Below, piece by piece: positions 42,405 to 49,809 of a stretch of 64,000 bases of DNA (positions are counted from its first letter, which is position 1; each line of letters starts with the position of its first letter). Below the pieces are notes generated by a model, which ran no database searches, was not told the origin of the DNA, and worked only from the letters and a program-made list of their open reading frames with translations. The translations under genes were made by a program, and so were the position numbers. Source of the stretch: Albimonas sp963977235 (GTDB lineage Bacteria > Pseudomonadota > Alphaproteobacteria > Rhodobacterales > Rhodobacteraceae). The stretch is taken from the NCBI RefSeq assembly GCF_963977235.1, contig NZ_CAXBOD010000009.1:1-64000 (forward strand), in the 5' to 3' direction.

Positions 42405-43162
42405 GCTTCGCCTCAAGCTGGCTCGCCCTGCGCGAGCCCGCCGACGCGGCCGCCCGCGATCGCGGCCTGCTGGCCGAGCTCGCCGAGTGGTCCGGCGGGC
42501 GCGCCCTGCCCACCACCGACCTCGGCTGCGGCACCGGCGCGACGCTGCGCGCGCTCGCCCCCTATGCGCCGGCGCTGGAGTGGACGCTGCTCGACAATGA
42601 CGCCGCCCTGCTGGAGGAGGCCGCCGCGCGCACCGGCGCGCGGGTGCGCGCGGCCAACCTCGCCGCGGGGCCCGAGGCGGCGGTGGCCGGCGCTCGGGTG
42701 GTCACGGCCTCGGCGCTCTTCGACCTGGTCTCGGTCGAGTGGCTGGGCCGCTTCGCGCAGGCGCTCGCGCCCGACGTCGCGGTCTATGCCGCGCTCAGCT
42801 ACGACGGGCGCGAGACCTGGTCCCCCGCCCCCCCGCACGAGGCGCAGGCGCTGGCGGCCTTCCTGCGCCACCAGGCCGGCGACAAGGGGTTCGGGCCCTC
42901 GCTGGGCCCTCAGGCGGGGGCGACGCTGGCGGGGATGCTGGCGCAACGGGGCTGGAAGGTGCGGCTCGCCGACAGCGCCTGGCGGCTGGGGGCGGGCGAC
43001 GGCGCCCTGATCCGGGCGCTCGCCGAGGGCGCGGCCGAGGCCGTGGCCGAAACCGCAGCCCTGCCCGGGCGCCAGATGGCCGAGTGGCGGGCCGGCCGCC
43101 GGGCCGCGACGCGGGTCGAGATCGGCCACCTCGATCTGCTGGCCCTGCCGCCCGAGGGCTGA
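42401..43162 (+). CDS. Class I SAM-dependent methyltransferase
   Basis: A 253-aa Rossmann-fold methyltransferase. Motif I is TTDLGCGTGATLRAL, with the acidic ribose-binding residue in WTLLDNDAAL. The rest is too diverged to name a substrate. It overlaps the glycosyltransferase stop by 4 bp and ends the plus-strand cluster of dehydrogenase, pterin-synthase-like protein, glycosyltransferase and methyltransferase. O- or N-methylation of the cluster product is the simplest idea. Confidence 0.85.
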   Translation: MSFASSWLALREPADAAARDRGLLAELAEWSGGRALPTTDLGCGTGATLRALAPYAPALEWTLLDNDAALLEEAAARTGARVRAANLAAGPEAAVAGARVVTASALFDLVSVEWLGRFAQALAPDVAVYAALSYDGRETWSPAPPHEAQALAAFLRHQAGDKGFGPSLGPQAGATLAGMLAQRGWKVRLADSAWRLGAGDGALIRALAEGAAEAVAETAALPGRQMAEWRAGRRAATRVEIGHLDLLALPPEG

Positions 43163-43196
43163 GCGGGCGGCGGCCCCGCTCGGCGCCCGCCCGGCG

Positions 43197-43252
43197 GCGC
43201 CCGGTCATCCGCGCCCGATCACTCGCGCCCGGTCATCCGCGCCCGGTCATCC
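43197..43252. repeat. 14-bp tandem repeat (4 copies) over the cytochrome b561 stop
   Basis: GCGCCCGGTCATCC at 43197, 43225 and 43239, and a diverged copy at 43211. Read on the minus strand each unit carries TGA; the first encountered in frame ends the cytochrome b561 gene at 43233-43235. It lies in the short gap between convergent genes. Confidence 0.9.
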
Positions 43253-43811
43253 GCCCCATCACCTCGTCGCGGTCGATGAAGCGGTGCTTCAGCGCGGCGA
43301 GGACATGGGCCAGCGCCAGGAACATCAACAGGATGGCAAGCGGGCCGTGCACGTCGCCGAGCAGCGTCTCGGACAGCTCGCGGTTGGCGCCGATGGGCAG
43401 CGCCAGATCGGCGAGGAACCAGAAATCGGCCGGCGCGGGATAGGCGCTGACCCCGACCCAGCCCACCACCGGCGTGGCGATCAGCAACGCATAGAGCGCC
43501 ATGTGCACCGTGTGCGAGGCGATGCGCAGCGGCCGCGGCAAGGGGGTCCGGTAGGCGGGCTCGCCCATCGCGGCGCGGGCCACCACGCGCAGGATCATCA
43601 GCCCCAGGACGGTCAGGCCGAAGGACTTGTGCAGCGCATAGAGCAGGTCGAAGCCGCCCGGTCCCAGCGCGGCGTTGGCGGCCTCGACCGCCTCGGGCTC
43701 GTAGCCCTCGATGTAGAAGCCCAGCGGCAGCAGCGCGAGCACGCACAGCGCCACCAGCCAGTGCAGCGCCCGCTGGATCCGCGGATAGACGGGGGCGGCC
43801 GCGACGCTCAT
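43233..43811 (-). CDS. Cytochrome b561-family membrane protein
   Basis: A 192-aa four-helix b-type cytochrome. Haem-ligand His candidates lie in QRALHWLVAL, LLYALHKSFG, ASHTVHMAL and GDVHGPLA, the expected four helices with paired His. Such proteins pass electrons between quinone and periplasmic acceptors or superoxide. Its ATG overlaps the RibD-like stop by 4 bp, so the two are co-translated, an unusual pairing for a cytochrome. Confidence 0.9.
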   Translation of the reverse strand: MSVAAAPVYPRIQRALHWLVALCVLALLPLGFYIEGYEPEAVEAANAALGPGGFDLLYALHKSFGLTVLGLMILRVVARAAMGEPAYRTPLPRPLRIASHTVHMALYALLIATPVVGWVGVSAYPAPADFWFLADLALPIGANRELSETLLGDVHGPLAILLMFLALAHVLAALKHRFIDRDEVMGRMTGRG

Positions 43812-44506
43812 GCCCGGCTCCAGCTCCGGCGCAGGTCGCAGGTGAACAGCACGTCGCCGTCGCCGAACACATGCACCCGGGTCTCGGGGCGCAGGGCCTG
43901 GTCCAGGCTCTCGATCGGGTTCAGGCGGAAGCCCTCCTTGCCCGAGCCCAGGATCATCGGCGCCACCAGGATGTGCAGCAGGTCCACCGCGCCCGCGTCG
44001 AGGAAGCGGGCCAGCGTGTCCGCGCCCCCCTCGACCAGGATCCGGCGGAGGCCGCGGGCGTGCAGGGCCGCGACGATCTCGCCCGGAGCAAAGCCGCCCT
44101 CGGCGCAGGGCAAGCGGATCGCCTCGACGCCCGGCGGCGCCTCGGCCTCCTCTCGGGTGACGACCAGGACCGGGGAGGCGCCGTCGCTCAGCCCGCCCCA
44201 GCCGCGCGGCAGCCGGCCCGAGGGGTCGACCACCACCCGCACCGGATGGCGCCCCTCGCAGCGGCGCACGGTCAGGCGGGGGTTGTCGGCGGCCACGGTG
44301 CCGACCCCCACCACCACCGCGTCGACATGGGCCCGCAGGCGGTGGAGGTGATCCAGCGCCATCTCGCCGTTGATGTATTTCGACGCGCCGGTGACCGTGG
44401 CGATGCGGCCGTCCAGCGTCTGGCCAAGCTGGGCGACGACGATGGGACGGTCGTCGCCGGTCTCGGGCGTCAGGGGAAGGAAGGCCTCGTTGGGGGCGTA
44501 GGTCAT
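43808..44506 (-). CDS. RibD-family (pyrimidine reductase-like) protein
   Basis: A 232-aa RibD C-terminal/dihydrofolate-reductase-like domain without the deaminase domain. Motifs are GQTLDGRIATVTG, the NADPH-side VVVGVGTVAADNPRLTV and ILVEGGADTLA. Enzymes of this type reduce 5-amino-6-ribosylamino-uracil phosphates or related pterin/flavin precursors. It faces the pterin-like cluster from the opposite strand and may contribute a reduction step there, or belong to riboflavin metabolism. ATG 44506 is chosen; a longer reading adds a Pro/Arg-rich stretch. Confidence 0.83.
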   Translation of the reverse strand: MTYAPNEAFLPLTPETGDDRPIVVAQLGQTLDGRIATVTGASKYINGEMALDHLHRLRAHVDAVVVGVGTVAADNPRLTVRRCEGRHPVRVVVDPSGRLPRGWGGLSDGASPVLVVTREEAEAPPGVEAIRLPCAEGGFAPGEIVAALHARGLRRILVEGGADTLARFLDAGAVDLLHILVAPMILGSGKEGFRLNPIESLDQALRPETRVHVFGDGDVLFTCDLRRSWSRA

Positions 44507-44672
44507 GGGTCGCTCGTCTGGCTTTCGGCGGCCGGGCGGCCGGGTCGGGGGCGGGCGGCTGGACACGAGGCGCGGGCGGCGGCGGACCGCTGGGCGCGGG
44601 CGACGGCGGGCGCATACCCGCCGTTACCCATGGTAGCGCGGCGGCGCGCGGAGGCGAGGCCGGCCACCCGCG

Positions 44673-46241
44673 TCACTCCGCCGGCGAGGCGGCGGCGGCG
44701 CGGCTCGAGGCCGTCGCAGGCGCCGGGCGGGCCGAGGCCGAGGCCGACGCCGGCGCGGGACGCCGCCAGGGCTGCGACTTGAAGAAGCCGGTCACGTAGG
44801 CGGTCAGGATCAGCGAGCCAAAGCCCGTAAGGTTGCCGAGGGCCACCGTGATCCCGTCGCGCCCCGCAACGTCCAGCGCCGCCCCGATCGCCTGGGCCAG
44901 CACCATCGAGACCAGGAACACCGCCAGCGACTGGGTGCCCACCTTGCGCACCACCGGCACGAAACGGGCCCAGCCTGTGGTCTCGATCCAGGCGCGCCCG
45001 CCCGGCCCCAGCGCCGCCCAGCCCAGCACGACAAGCGCCAGGAAGGCCGCGAAGGAGGTCATGTTCAGACGCTCGCCGGGGATGAACAGGTCGAAGCCCA
45101 GCGCGGCCTCGGCCCGCGGGCCCATCAGCTCGCTCAGCCAGGCGTCGAGCGCGGGGGCGTAGGCCTGAATGTCGGCGACCCAGGCCCAGGGCAGCGTCAC
45201 GACCAGCACCGTCGCCGCCGCCGCCAGCCAGCGGCCCGAGGGCCGCCCCGGCAGGCGCAGCGGCTCGACCAGGCGGTGACCGCGGGGGCCCACGATCATC
45301 CAGGCGAGGTAGGCCAGCGCCAGGAAATGCAGCCAGCGGAACAGGCCCATCTCGGTCTTGCGCCACAGCGGCTCGGTCGCGGCGCGGACGGCCGCGATCC
45401 AGTCATGCAGCAGCCAGCCCTGCGGCAGCCACTGCCCGTCGTGGATGCGGAACCACGCGAAGGGGATCGAGATCAACACCACCGCCAGCGCCAGCACCAG
45501 CAGCGCCCGGCTGCGGGGCGGAACCGGGATCCAGCGCATCCCGAGGAAGAAGCCCGAGAAGAACACCAGCGCCCAGCCGAACGGGTTGAAGAACCACGGG
45601 ATCTCCGGCGCCCAGGGGCGCGAGGGCAGATCCGTCAGCCCGAACTGCGCGGCCAGCCACAGCCCCCCCACCAGCGCCGCGGCGGCCGGCGTCCCGCCCG
45701 CGCGATGGGCGGCCATCACCGCCGGCACCAGGGCCAGGATCACCAGGTACATCGGCAGGATGTCGAAGTAGTTGGGCACCCAGGTCAGCGTGAACAGCCC
45801 CGCCAGCGCCGGGCCGGTGTCCTCGAACAGCGGCACGATCGGCACGCGGGCGATGTAACGCGTCCCCGCCTCGCCCCAGCCCTGCGCGTCCAGCGTCCAC
45901 AGCAGCAGCGCCACAACCAGCAGCAGCCCGACATGCGCCCAGTAGACCTGCCAGACCCGGAACCCGATCCGCGCCGTGCCCATCGGCCAGCCGTGATCGC
46001 GGTAGGCCGCCCCGAAGGCCAGCGACGAGGCCATGCCCGAGCAGAACACGAAAATCTCGGTCGCGTCCGAGAACCCGAACCGCGCCGGAATCCACAGCGT
46101 CCACGGATCGAAGGGCGTGTGGGCCAGCAGGATGATGAACATCGCCAGCCCCCGGAAGAAGTCCAGCCGCATGTCGCGGGGCTTCTTTGCGGGCGCCATG
46201 GGAGGGGCTGCGGCGGCGGGGGGTGCGGCGGTCGCCGTCAT
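44673..46241 (-). CDS. opgC: OpgC-like glucan succinyltransferase
   Basis: A 522-aa membrane protein with about ten helices. The N-terminal MRLDFFRGLAMFIILLAHTP is diagnostic of OpgC-domain proteins, which transfer succinyl groups to osmoregulated periplasmic glucans in the periplasm. A Pro/Ala/Ser-rich C-terminal tail follows the last helix. It pairs functionally with OpgH at 37841-39664 although six genes lie between. It starts 10 bp after the TPR gene, so the two are probably co-transcribed. Confidence 0.87.
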   Translation of the reverse strand: MTATAAPPAAAAPPMAPAKKPRDMRLDFFRGLAMFIILLAHTPFDPWTLWIPARFGFSDATEIFVFCSGMASSLAFGAAYRDHGWPMGTARIGFRVWQVYWAHVGLLLVVALLLWTLDAQGWGEAGTRYIARVPIVPLFEDTGPALAGLFTLTWVPNYFDILPMYLVILALVPAVMAAHRAGGTPAAAALVGGLWLAAQFGLTDLPSRPWAPEIPWFFNPFGWALVFFSGFFLGMRWIPVPPRSRALLVLALAVVLISIPFAWFRIHDGQWLPQGWLLHDWIAAVRAATEPLWRKTEMGLFRWLHFLALAYLAWMIVGPRGHRLVEPLRLPGRPSGRWLAAAATVLVVTLPWAWVADIQAYAPALDAWLSELMGPRAEAALGFDLFIPGERLNMTSFAAFLALVVLGWAALGPGGRAWIETTGWARFVPVVRKVGTQSLAVFLVSMVLAQAIGAALDVAGRDGITVALGNLTGFGSLILTAYVTGFFKSQPWRRPAPASASASARPAPATASSRAAAASPAE

Positions 46242-46251
46242 GCGGTCTCCG

Positions 46252-47628
46252 TTACTCGGCGGCGAGCGCGGCGGCGCGCAGGGCGCCCGCCCGCTCGGCG
46301 ATGGCGGCGCGGCGGCGGGCGGCATAGCCGTCCTCGGCCCCGCGGCGGGCGCAGCGGGCGGCGAGCGAGGCCTCGGCCGCGCGCACGTCGCCCGCGCGCA
46401 GGGCGGCGTCGATGGTCATCCGTTCGAACAGGTCGCGCTGGGCGTGGCTGCCCCCGACCCGGTGGAGCTGGGGCAGCGCCAGCGCCAGCGCCCGGTGCGC
46501 CTCGGCCCAGCGGCCGGCGCGGAAGGCGTTCAGCCCGCGCGCGGCGGGAAGCCCCGCCACCGCGCAGACCTCGTGCTGGTCGTGGTCGAGCCCCTGCGCG
46601 TCGCGCGCGATCCGCGCGGTCAGGGCCGCGGCCTCGGGCTCGCGCCCCGTGCGGTTCAGGGCCATCAGGTAGTGCAGGTCGGCGAAGACCACGCAGCCGT
46701 CCTCGGTGCGCGCGGCGCAGAGCGCGCCCAGCTCCTCCCATCGCCCGCCCACGTCGGTCCCCTCCAGCTCCAGCCGCAGCAGCAGCGAGGCGGCGTTGGC
46801 GATGTCGCGGTAGTCGTCGGTGGGCTCGGGGCGCACCTTGCGGTCGTAGAGCGCCAGCGCCGCGCCCAGGTTGCCGCGGTCGAGGTGGAACAGCGCCAGG
46901 TGCCACCAGACGTGACAGCCGAAATTGTTGCAATGCGCCCAGTGGCGCGACTTGCCCGCCAGCCAGCGCACGCCCGCGTCCGCCCGGCCGGTCATGTCCA
47001 TCACATGGGCCACCGCGTGCAGCCCCCAGACGTCGTCTGGCGCAAGCTCCAGCCCCGCGCGGCCGTCGGCCTCGGCCAGGGCGTAGTCGCCCGTCTCTTC
47101 CAGCGCGAAGGCCCGCTGACCCAGCATGTAGCCAAGATGGGGATGATCGCGCCCGAACCCGGCGTGGGGCTGGACCATGCGGTCGGCCGCCGCCCGCATC
47201 CCGGCCGCGTCGCCCAGCATGAAGCGGATCGCCTGAGCGAGCTTGGCGGCAAGCGAATCTCCGGGGTGGCGGGACACGATCCGCTCGAGCCGGTCCGAGG
47301 CGGCGAAGGCGCGCCCGGCGCGATGCTCGGCCAGCGCCGCCACATACTCGCGCTCGCGCGCGTCGGCTCCGCCCTGATCGGCGGCGGCGCGCGCGGCGGC
47401 CAGCGCCGCGTCGATGGCGGGATCGAGCTCGCGCCGCCCCAGCAGCGACAGGAACAGCCCCTGGGCCGCATGACCGAGCGCAAAGCCGGGCGCGAGGGCC
47501 AGCGTCTCGCCCAGCCGCAGCGGCGTGGCCGCCGAATGCGCCAGGAACGCCGTCACGGTCTGGTTCCACAGGGTCGCGGCCCGCGGATCCTCGAGCGAGA
47601 TCGGATGGCCGGCTGCGTCGTGCTGCAT
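46252..47628 (-). CDS. TTC38-like tetratricopeptide repeat protein
   Basis: A 458-aa cytosolic alpha-helical repeat protein. Conserved marks of the TTC38 family are YVAALAEH...GRAFAAS, HPHLGYMLGQRAFALEE, VWGLHAVAHVMDMTGR and HVWWHLALFHLDRG. Its biochemical role is unknown in bacteria. Such genes are often found near amino-acid or polyamine enzymes; here the decarboxylase is close by. ATG 47628 has GGAGACGAGC just upstream. Confidence 0.83.
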   Translation of the reverse strand: MQHDAAGHPISLEDPRAATLWNQTVTAFLAHSAATPLRLGETLALAPGFALGHAAQGLFLSLLGRRELDPAIDAALAAARAAADQGGADAREREYVAALAEHRAGRAFAASDRLERIVSRHPGDSLAAKLAQAIRFMLGDAAGMRAAADRMVQPHAGFGRDHPHLGYMLGQRAFALEETGDYALAEADGRAGLELAPDDVWGLHAVAHVMDMTGRADAGVRWLAGKSRHWAHCNNFGCHVWWHLALFHLDRGNLGAALALYDRKVRPEPTDDYRDIANAASLLLRLELEGTDVGGRWEELGALCAARTEDGCVVFADLHYLMALNRTGREPEAAALTARIARDAQGLDHDQHEVCAVAGLPAARGLNAFRAGRWAEAHRALALALPQLHRVGGSHAQRDLFERMTIDAALRAGDVRAAEASLAARCARRGAEDGYAARRRAAIAERAGALRAAALAAE

Positions 47629-47808
47629 GCTCGTCTCCTGGCCCGGTCTCGCGTCCGCGTCGATCCGGAGGGGCGTCGGGTCGCCCGCGCGTCGGGCGAC
47701 CTCCGGTCCATGCATATGGGTTGATCGCGGAAGGCGGACGGTTCGTTTCGATATTTCACCCAAAGGTGACGCCTCGCGAGCGGCGGATCGCGGCGGGTCC
47801 CCCGATGC

Positions 47809-48249
47809 CTACCAGCGCCGGTCGACCTTGGTGGTCAGCTGCACCAGCGTCTCGATCCCGCGCACCCCCTCGATCATCGCGATCCGGTCGAGGGCCGAGT
47901 CGAGCCGGGCGGTGTCGGGCGCCCCCACCTGGGCGGCCAGGTCGAAGCGGCCGGAGGTGGTGTGCAGGCTCTCGACCTCCTTCATCCGGCCGATGGTCGA
48001 GGCGACGGGGCCTGCGTATCTCGGCTCGACCTGCACCAGGACGTAGGCGCGGATCACCGCGCCGGGCCCGGTCTCGGTGCGCACGGTGTAGCCGCGGATC
48101 ACGCCCGCGCGCTCCAGTTTCTCGATGCGGGCCTGCACGGTGGTCCGCGCGAGGTTCAGCTTGCGCGCCAGCTCGGTGGCCGGAGAGCGGGCGTTGCGCG
48201 CCAGCAGACCCAGCAGGGCGCGGTCGGTATCGTCCAGCGACTCGGTCAT
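47809..48249 (-). CDS. Lrp/AsnC-family transcriptional regulator
   Basis: A 146-aa regulator with an N-terminal helix-turn-helix (LLARNARSPATELARKLNL, then RTTVQARIEKLERAGVI) and a C-terminal ligand-binding RAM domain with the VLVQVEP strand. Divergent from the decarboxylase gene across 168 bp that contain two palindromes, so it probably controls that gene in response to an amino acid such as ornithine or lysine, and itself. Confidence 0.92.
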   Translation of the reverse strand: MTESLDDTDRALLGLLARNARSPATELARKLNLARTTVQARIEKLERAGVIRGYTVRTETGPGAVIRAYVLVQVEPRYAGPVASTIGRMKEVESLHTTSGRFDLAAQVGAPDTARLDSALDRIAMIEGVRGIETLVQLTTKVDRRW

Positions 48250-48254
48250 GTGTC

Positions 48255-48290
48255 ATATTGCCGTCTGAAATGGCGGATCGTCGGCAAAAT
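48255..48290. promoter_or_regulatory. Candidate Lrp-type operator
   Basis: ATATTGCCG (48255-48263) and CGGCAAAAT (48282-48290) form an inverted repeat (8 of 9 bases) with 18 bases between, just upstream of the regulator ATG. Placement between divergent genes supports a regulator site. Confidence 0.55.
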
Positions 48291-48313
48291 ACATCACTAT
48301 GCGCATTTAGTCA

Positions 48314-48327
48314 GGTCGATTTCGACC
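48314..48327. promoter_or_regulatory. Second palindrome upstream of decarboxylase
   Basis: GGTCGATTTCGACC is a perfect 6-bp inverted repeat around TT, about 90 bp before the decarboxylase ATG. It may be a second site for the Lrp-type protein or another factor. Confidence 0.45.
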
Positions 48328-48417
48328 GCATATCCCGCATCCTCAATACCCGGAACCAACGGCAACGGAGCGATCCGACCGACCCACCTCTCAGCGCTGC
48401 AGAAGGAACCGCCGCGC

Positions 48418-49596
48418 ATGTCCCAGGCCGCCCCCATCTGGTCCTCCCTGGAAGCCTTCATCGCTTCCGAGCAGCCGGACGAGCCGGTGTTCTTCCTCTC
48501 TCCCTCGGCGGTGACCGCGGGCGCGAGGGCCTTCCTGGACGGGTTTCCCGGCTTCGTGACCTACGCGGTGAAGGCCAACCCCGCCCCCGCGGTGCTGCTG
48601 GGCCTGATCGCCGCCGGCGTGCGCGGCTTCGACGTCGCCTCCCCCGAGGAGATCGAGATGCTGCGCCGCCTCTGCCCCGAGGCCGCGCTGCATTACCACA
48701 ACCCGATCAAGTCGCGCGCCGAGCTGCGCTTCGCGCTCTCGCACGACGTGCGCACCTACTCGGTCGACAACCGCGCCGAGCTCGAGAAGATGATCGAGGT
48801 GTTCTCGGCCGAGGCCGATCCCGCGAAGATCGAGCTCTCGATCCGCTTCCGCATGCCCGTGAAGGGCGGCGCCTATGACTTCGGCACCAAGTTCGGCGCC
48901 ACCGAGGATTATGCCGTCGGCCTGATGGCCCGCGCGGCCGAGGCCGGGTTCGTCACCTCGCTGACCTTCCACCCGGGCACCCAGTGCAAGTCGACCGAGG
49001 CCTACGTCTCCTACATCGAGGCGGCCGGCCGCATCGCGCGCGGGGCCGGGGTTCGATGCGCCCGCCTCAACGTCGGCGGCGGCTTCCCGGGCGGCAAGTC
49101 CGAGGGCGCCCCCGCCCTGCCCGTCTACTTCGCCGCGATCAAGGCCGCGGCCGTGGCGGCCTTCGGCGAGGATCACCCCGCGCTGGTGTGCGAGCCCGGC
49201 CGCGGCATGATCGCCAACTCGATGGCGCTGGTCACCCGCGTGAAGCTGGTCCGCGAGGACGGCGCGGTGTTCCTCAACGACGGCGTCTACGGCGGTCTGG
49301 CCGAGGCCCCGCTGACCGGCACCGTGCCGGTGATGCGCGCCTGCCGCGAGGACGGCTCGGCGATCGAGGGCGCGCAGCGTCCCTGCGTGATCTTCGGTCC
49401 GACCTGCGACTCGGTCGACCGGATGCCCGGCGACAACGACCTGCCCGCGGCGCTGGCCGAGGGCGACTTCGTGATCTTCGAGGGCCTGGGCGCCTACGGC
49501 ACCGCCACCGCCACCCGCTTCAACGGTTTCGGCCCTGGCCGCACCGAGCTGGTCGAGACCCTGCGCACGCCCGAGGTCCTGGCGCTCGCCGCCTGA
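48418..49596 (+). CDS. Ornithine/lysine-type PLP decarboxylase (fold type III)
   Basis: A 392-aa alanine-racemase-fold decarboxylase. PLP Lys is in VTYAVKANP, the stacking His in TFHPGTQC, the phosphate loop in VGGGFPGG, CEPGR binds the ring, and catalytic Cys is in FGPTCDSVD. These match eukaryotic-type ornithine decarboxylase and its bacterial L/ODC relatives; the order of preference for ornithine versus lysine cannot be read from sequence. Product putrescine (or cadaverine) enters polyamine synthesis. AGAAGGA precedes ATG 48418. Confidence 0.9.
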   Translation: MSQAAPIWSSLEAFIASEQPDEPVFFLSPSAVTAGARAFLDGFPGFVTYAVKANPAPAVLLGLIAAGVRGFDVASPEEIEMLRRLCPEAALHYHNPIKSRAELRFALSHDVRTYSVDNRAELEKMIEVFSAEADPAKIELSIRFRMPVKGGAYDFGTKFGATEDYAVGLMARAAEAGFVTSLTFHPGTQCKSTEAYVSYIEAAGRIARGAGVRCARLNVGGGFPGGKSEGAPALPVYFAAIKAAAVAAFGEDHPALVCEPGRGMIANSMALVTRVKLVREDGAVFLNDGVYGGLAEAPLTGTVPVMRACREDGSAIEGAQRPCVIFGPTCDSVDRMPGDNDLPAALAEGDFVIFEGLGAYGTATATRFNGFGPGRTELVETLRTPEVLALAA

Positions 49597-49635
49597 TCGA
49601 AGCCGCGCTCGCCGCCTGATCGCAGCCGCGCTCGC
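49582..49635. repeat. 23-bp tandem duplication over the decarboxylase stop
   Basis: The unit GCGCTCGCCGCCTGATCGAAG plus CC (49582-49604) is repeated at 49605-49627 with one change, and begins again at 49628. Both units contain TGA, the first being the real stop. Confidence 0.88.
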
Positions 49636-49645
49636 GGGAACCTCG

Positions 49646-49679
49646 AACGGCCGCGCCCCCGGGCGCGGCCGTTTCGTTT
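49646..49679 (+). terminator. Rho-independent terminator of the decarboxylase
   Basis: AACGGCCGCGCCC pairs with GGGCGCGGCCGTT around a tight CC centre, followed by TTTCGTTT. Fifty bases past the stop. Confidence 0.85.
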
Positions 49680-49809
49680 CCATGCCGCGGCCGCGCCCGG
49701 CGATGATCCTGCCGCAAAGGGCGAGGTGCCCCCGGTTTGCGCCGGGGGCCCCTCGTTCATGCTGACGCTGTCGCGGTCACGCCTTCCCCGCGGGGCCTGC
49801 GCGCCGGGG

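Noticed and set aside
42401..42600. Toxin-antitoxin or defence system among the overlapping genes of the GT cluster
   Set aside because: All frames read as metabolic enzymes (glycosyltransferase, methyltransferase) without nuclease, toxin or TIR-type domains.
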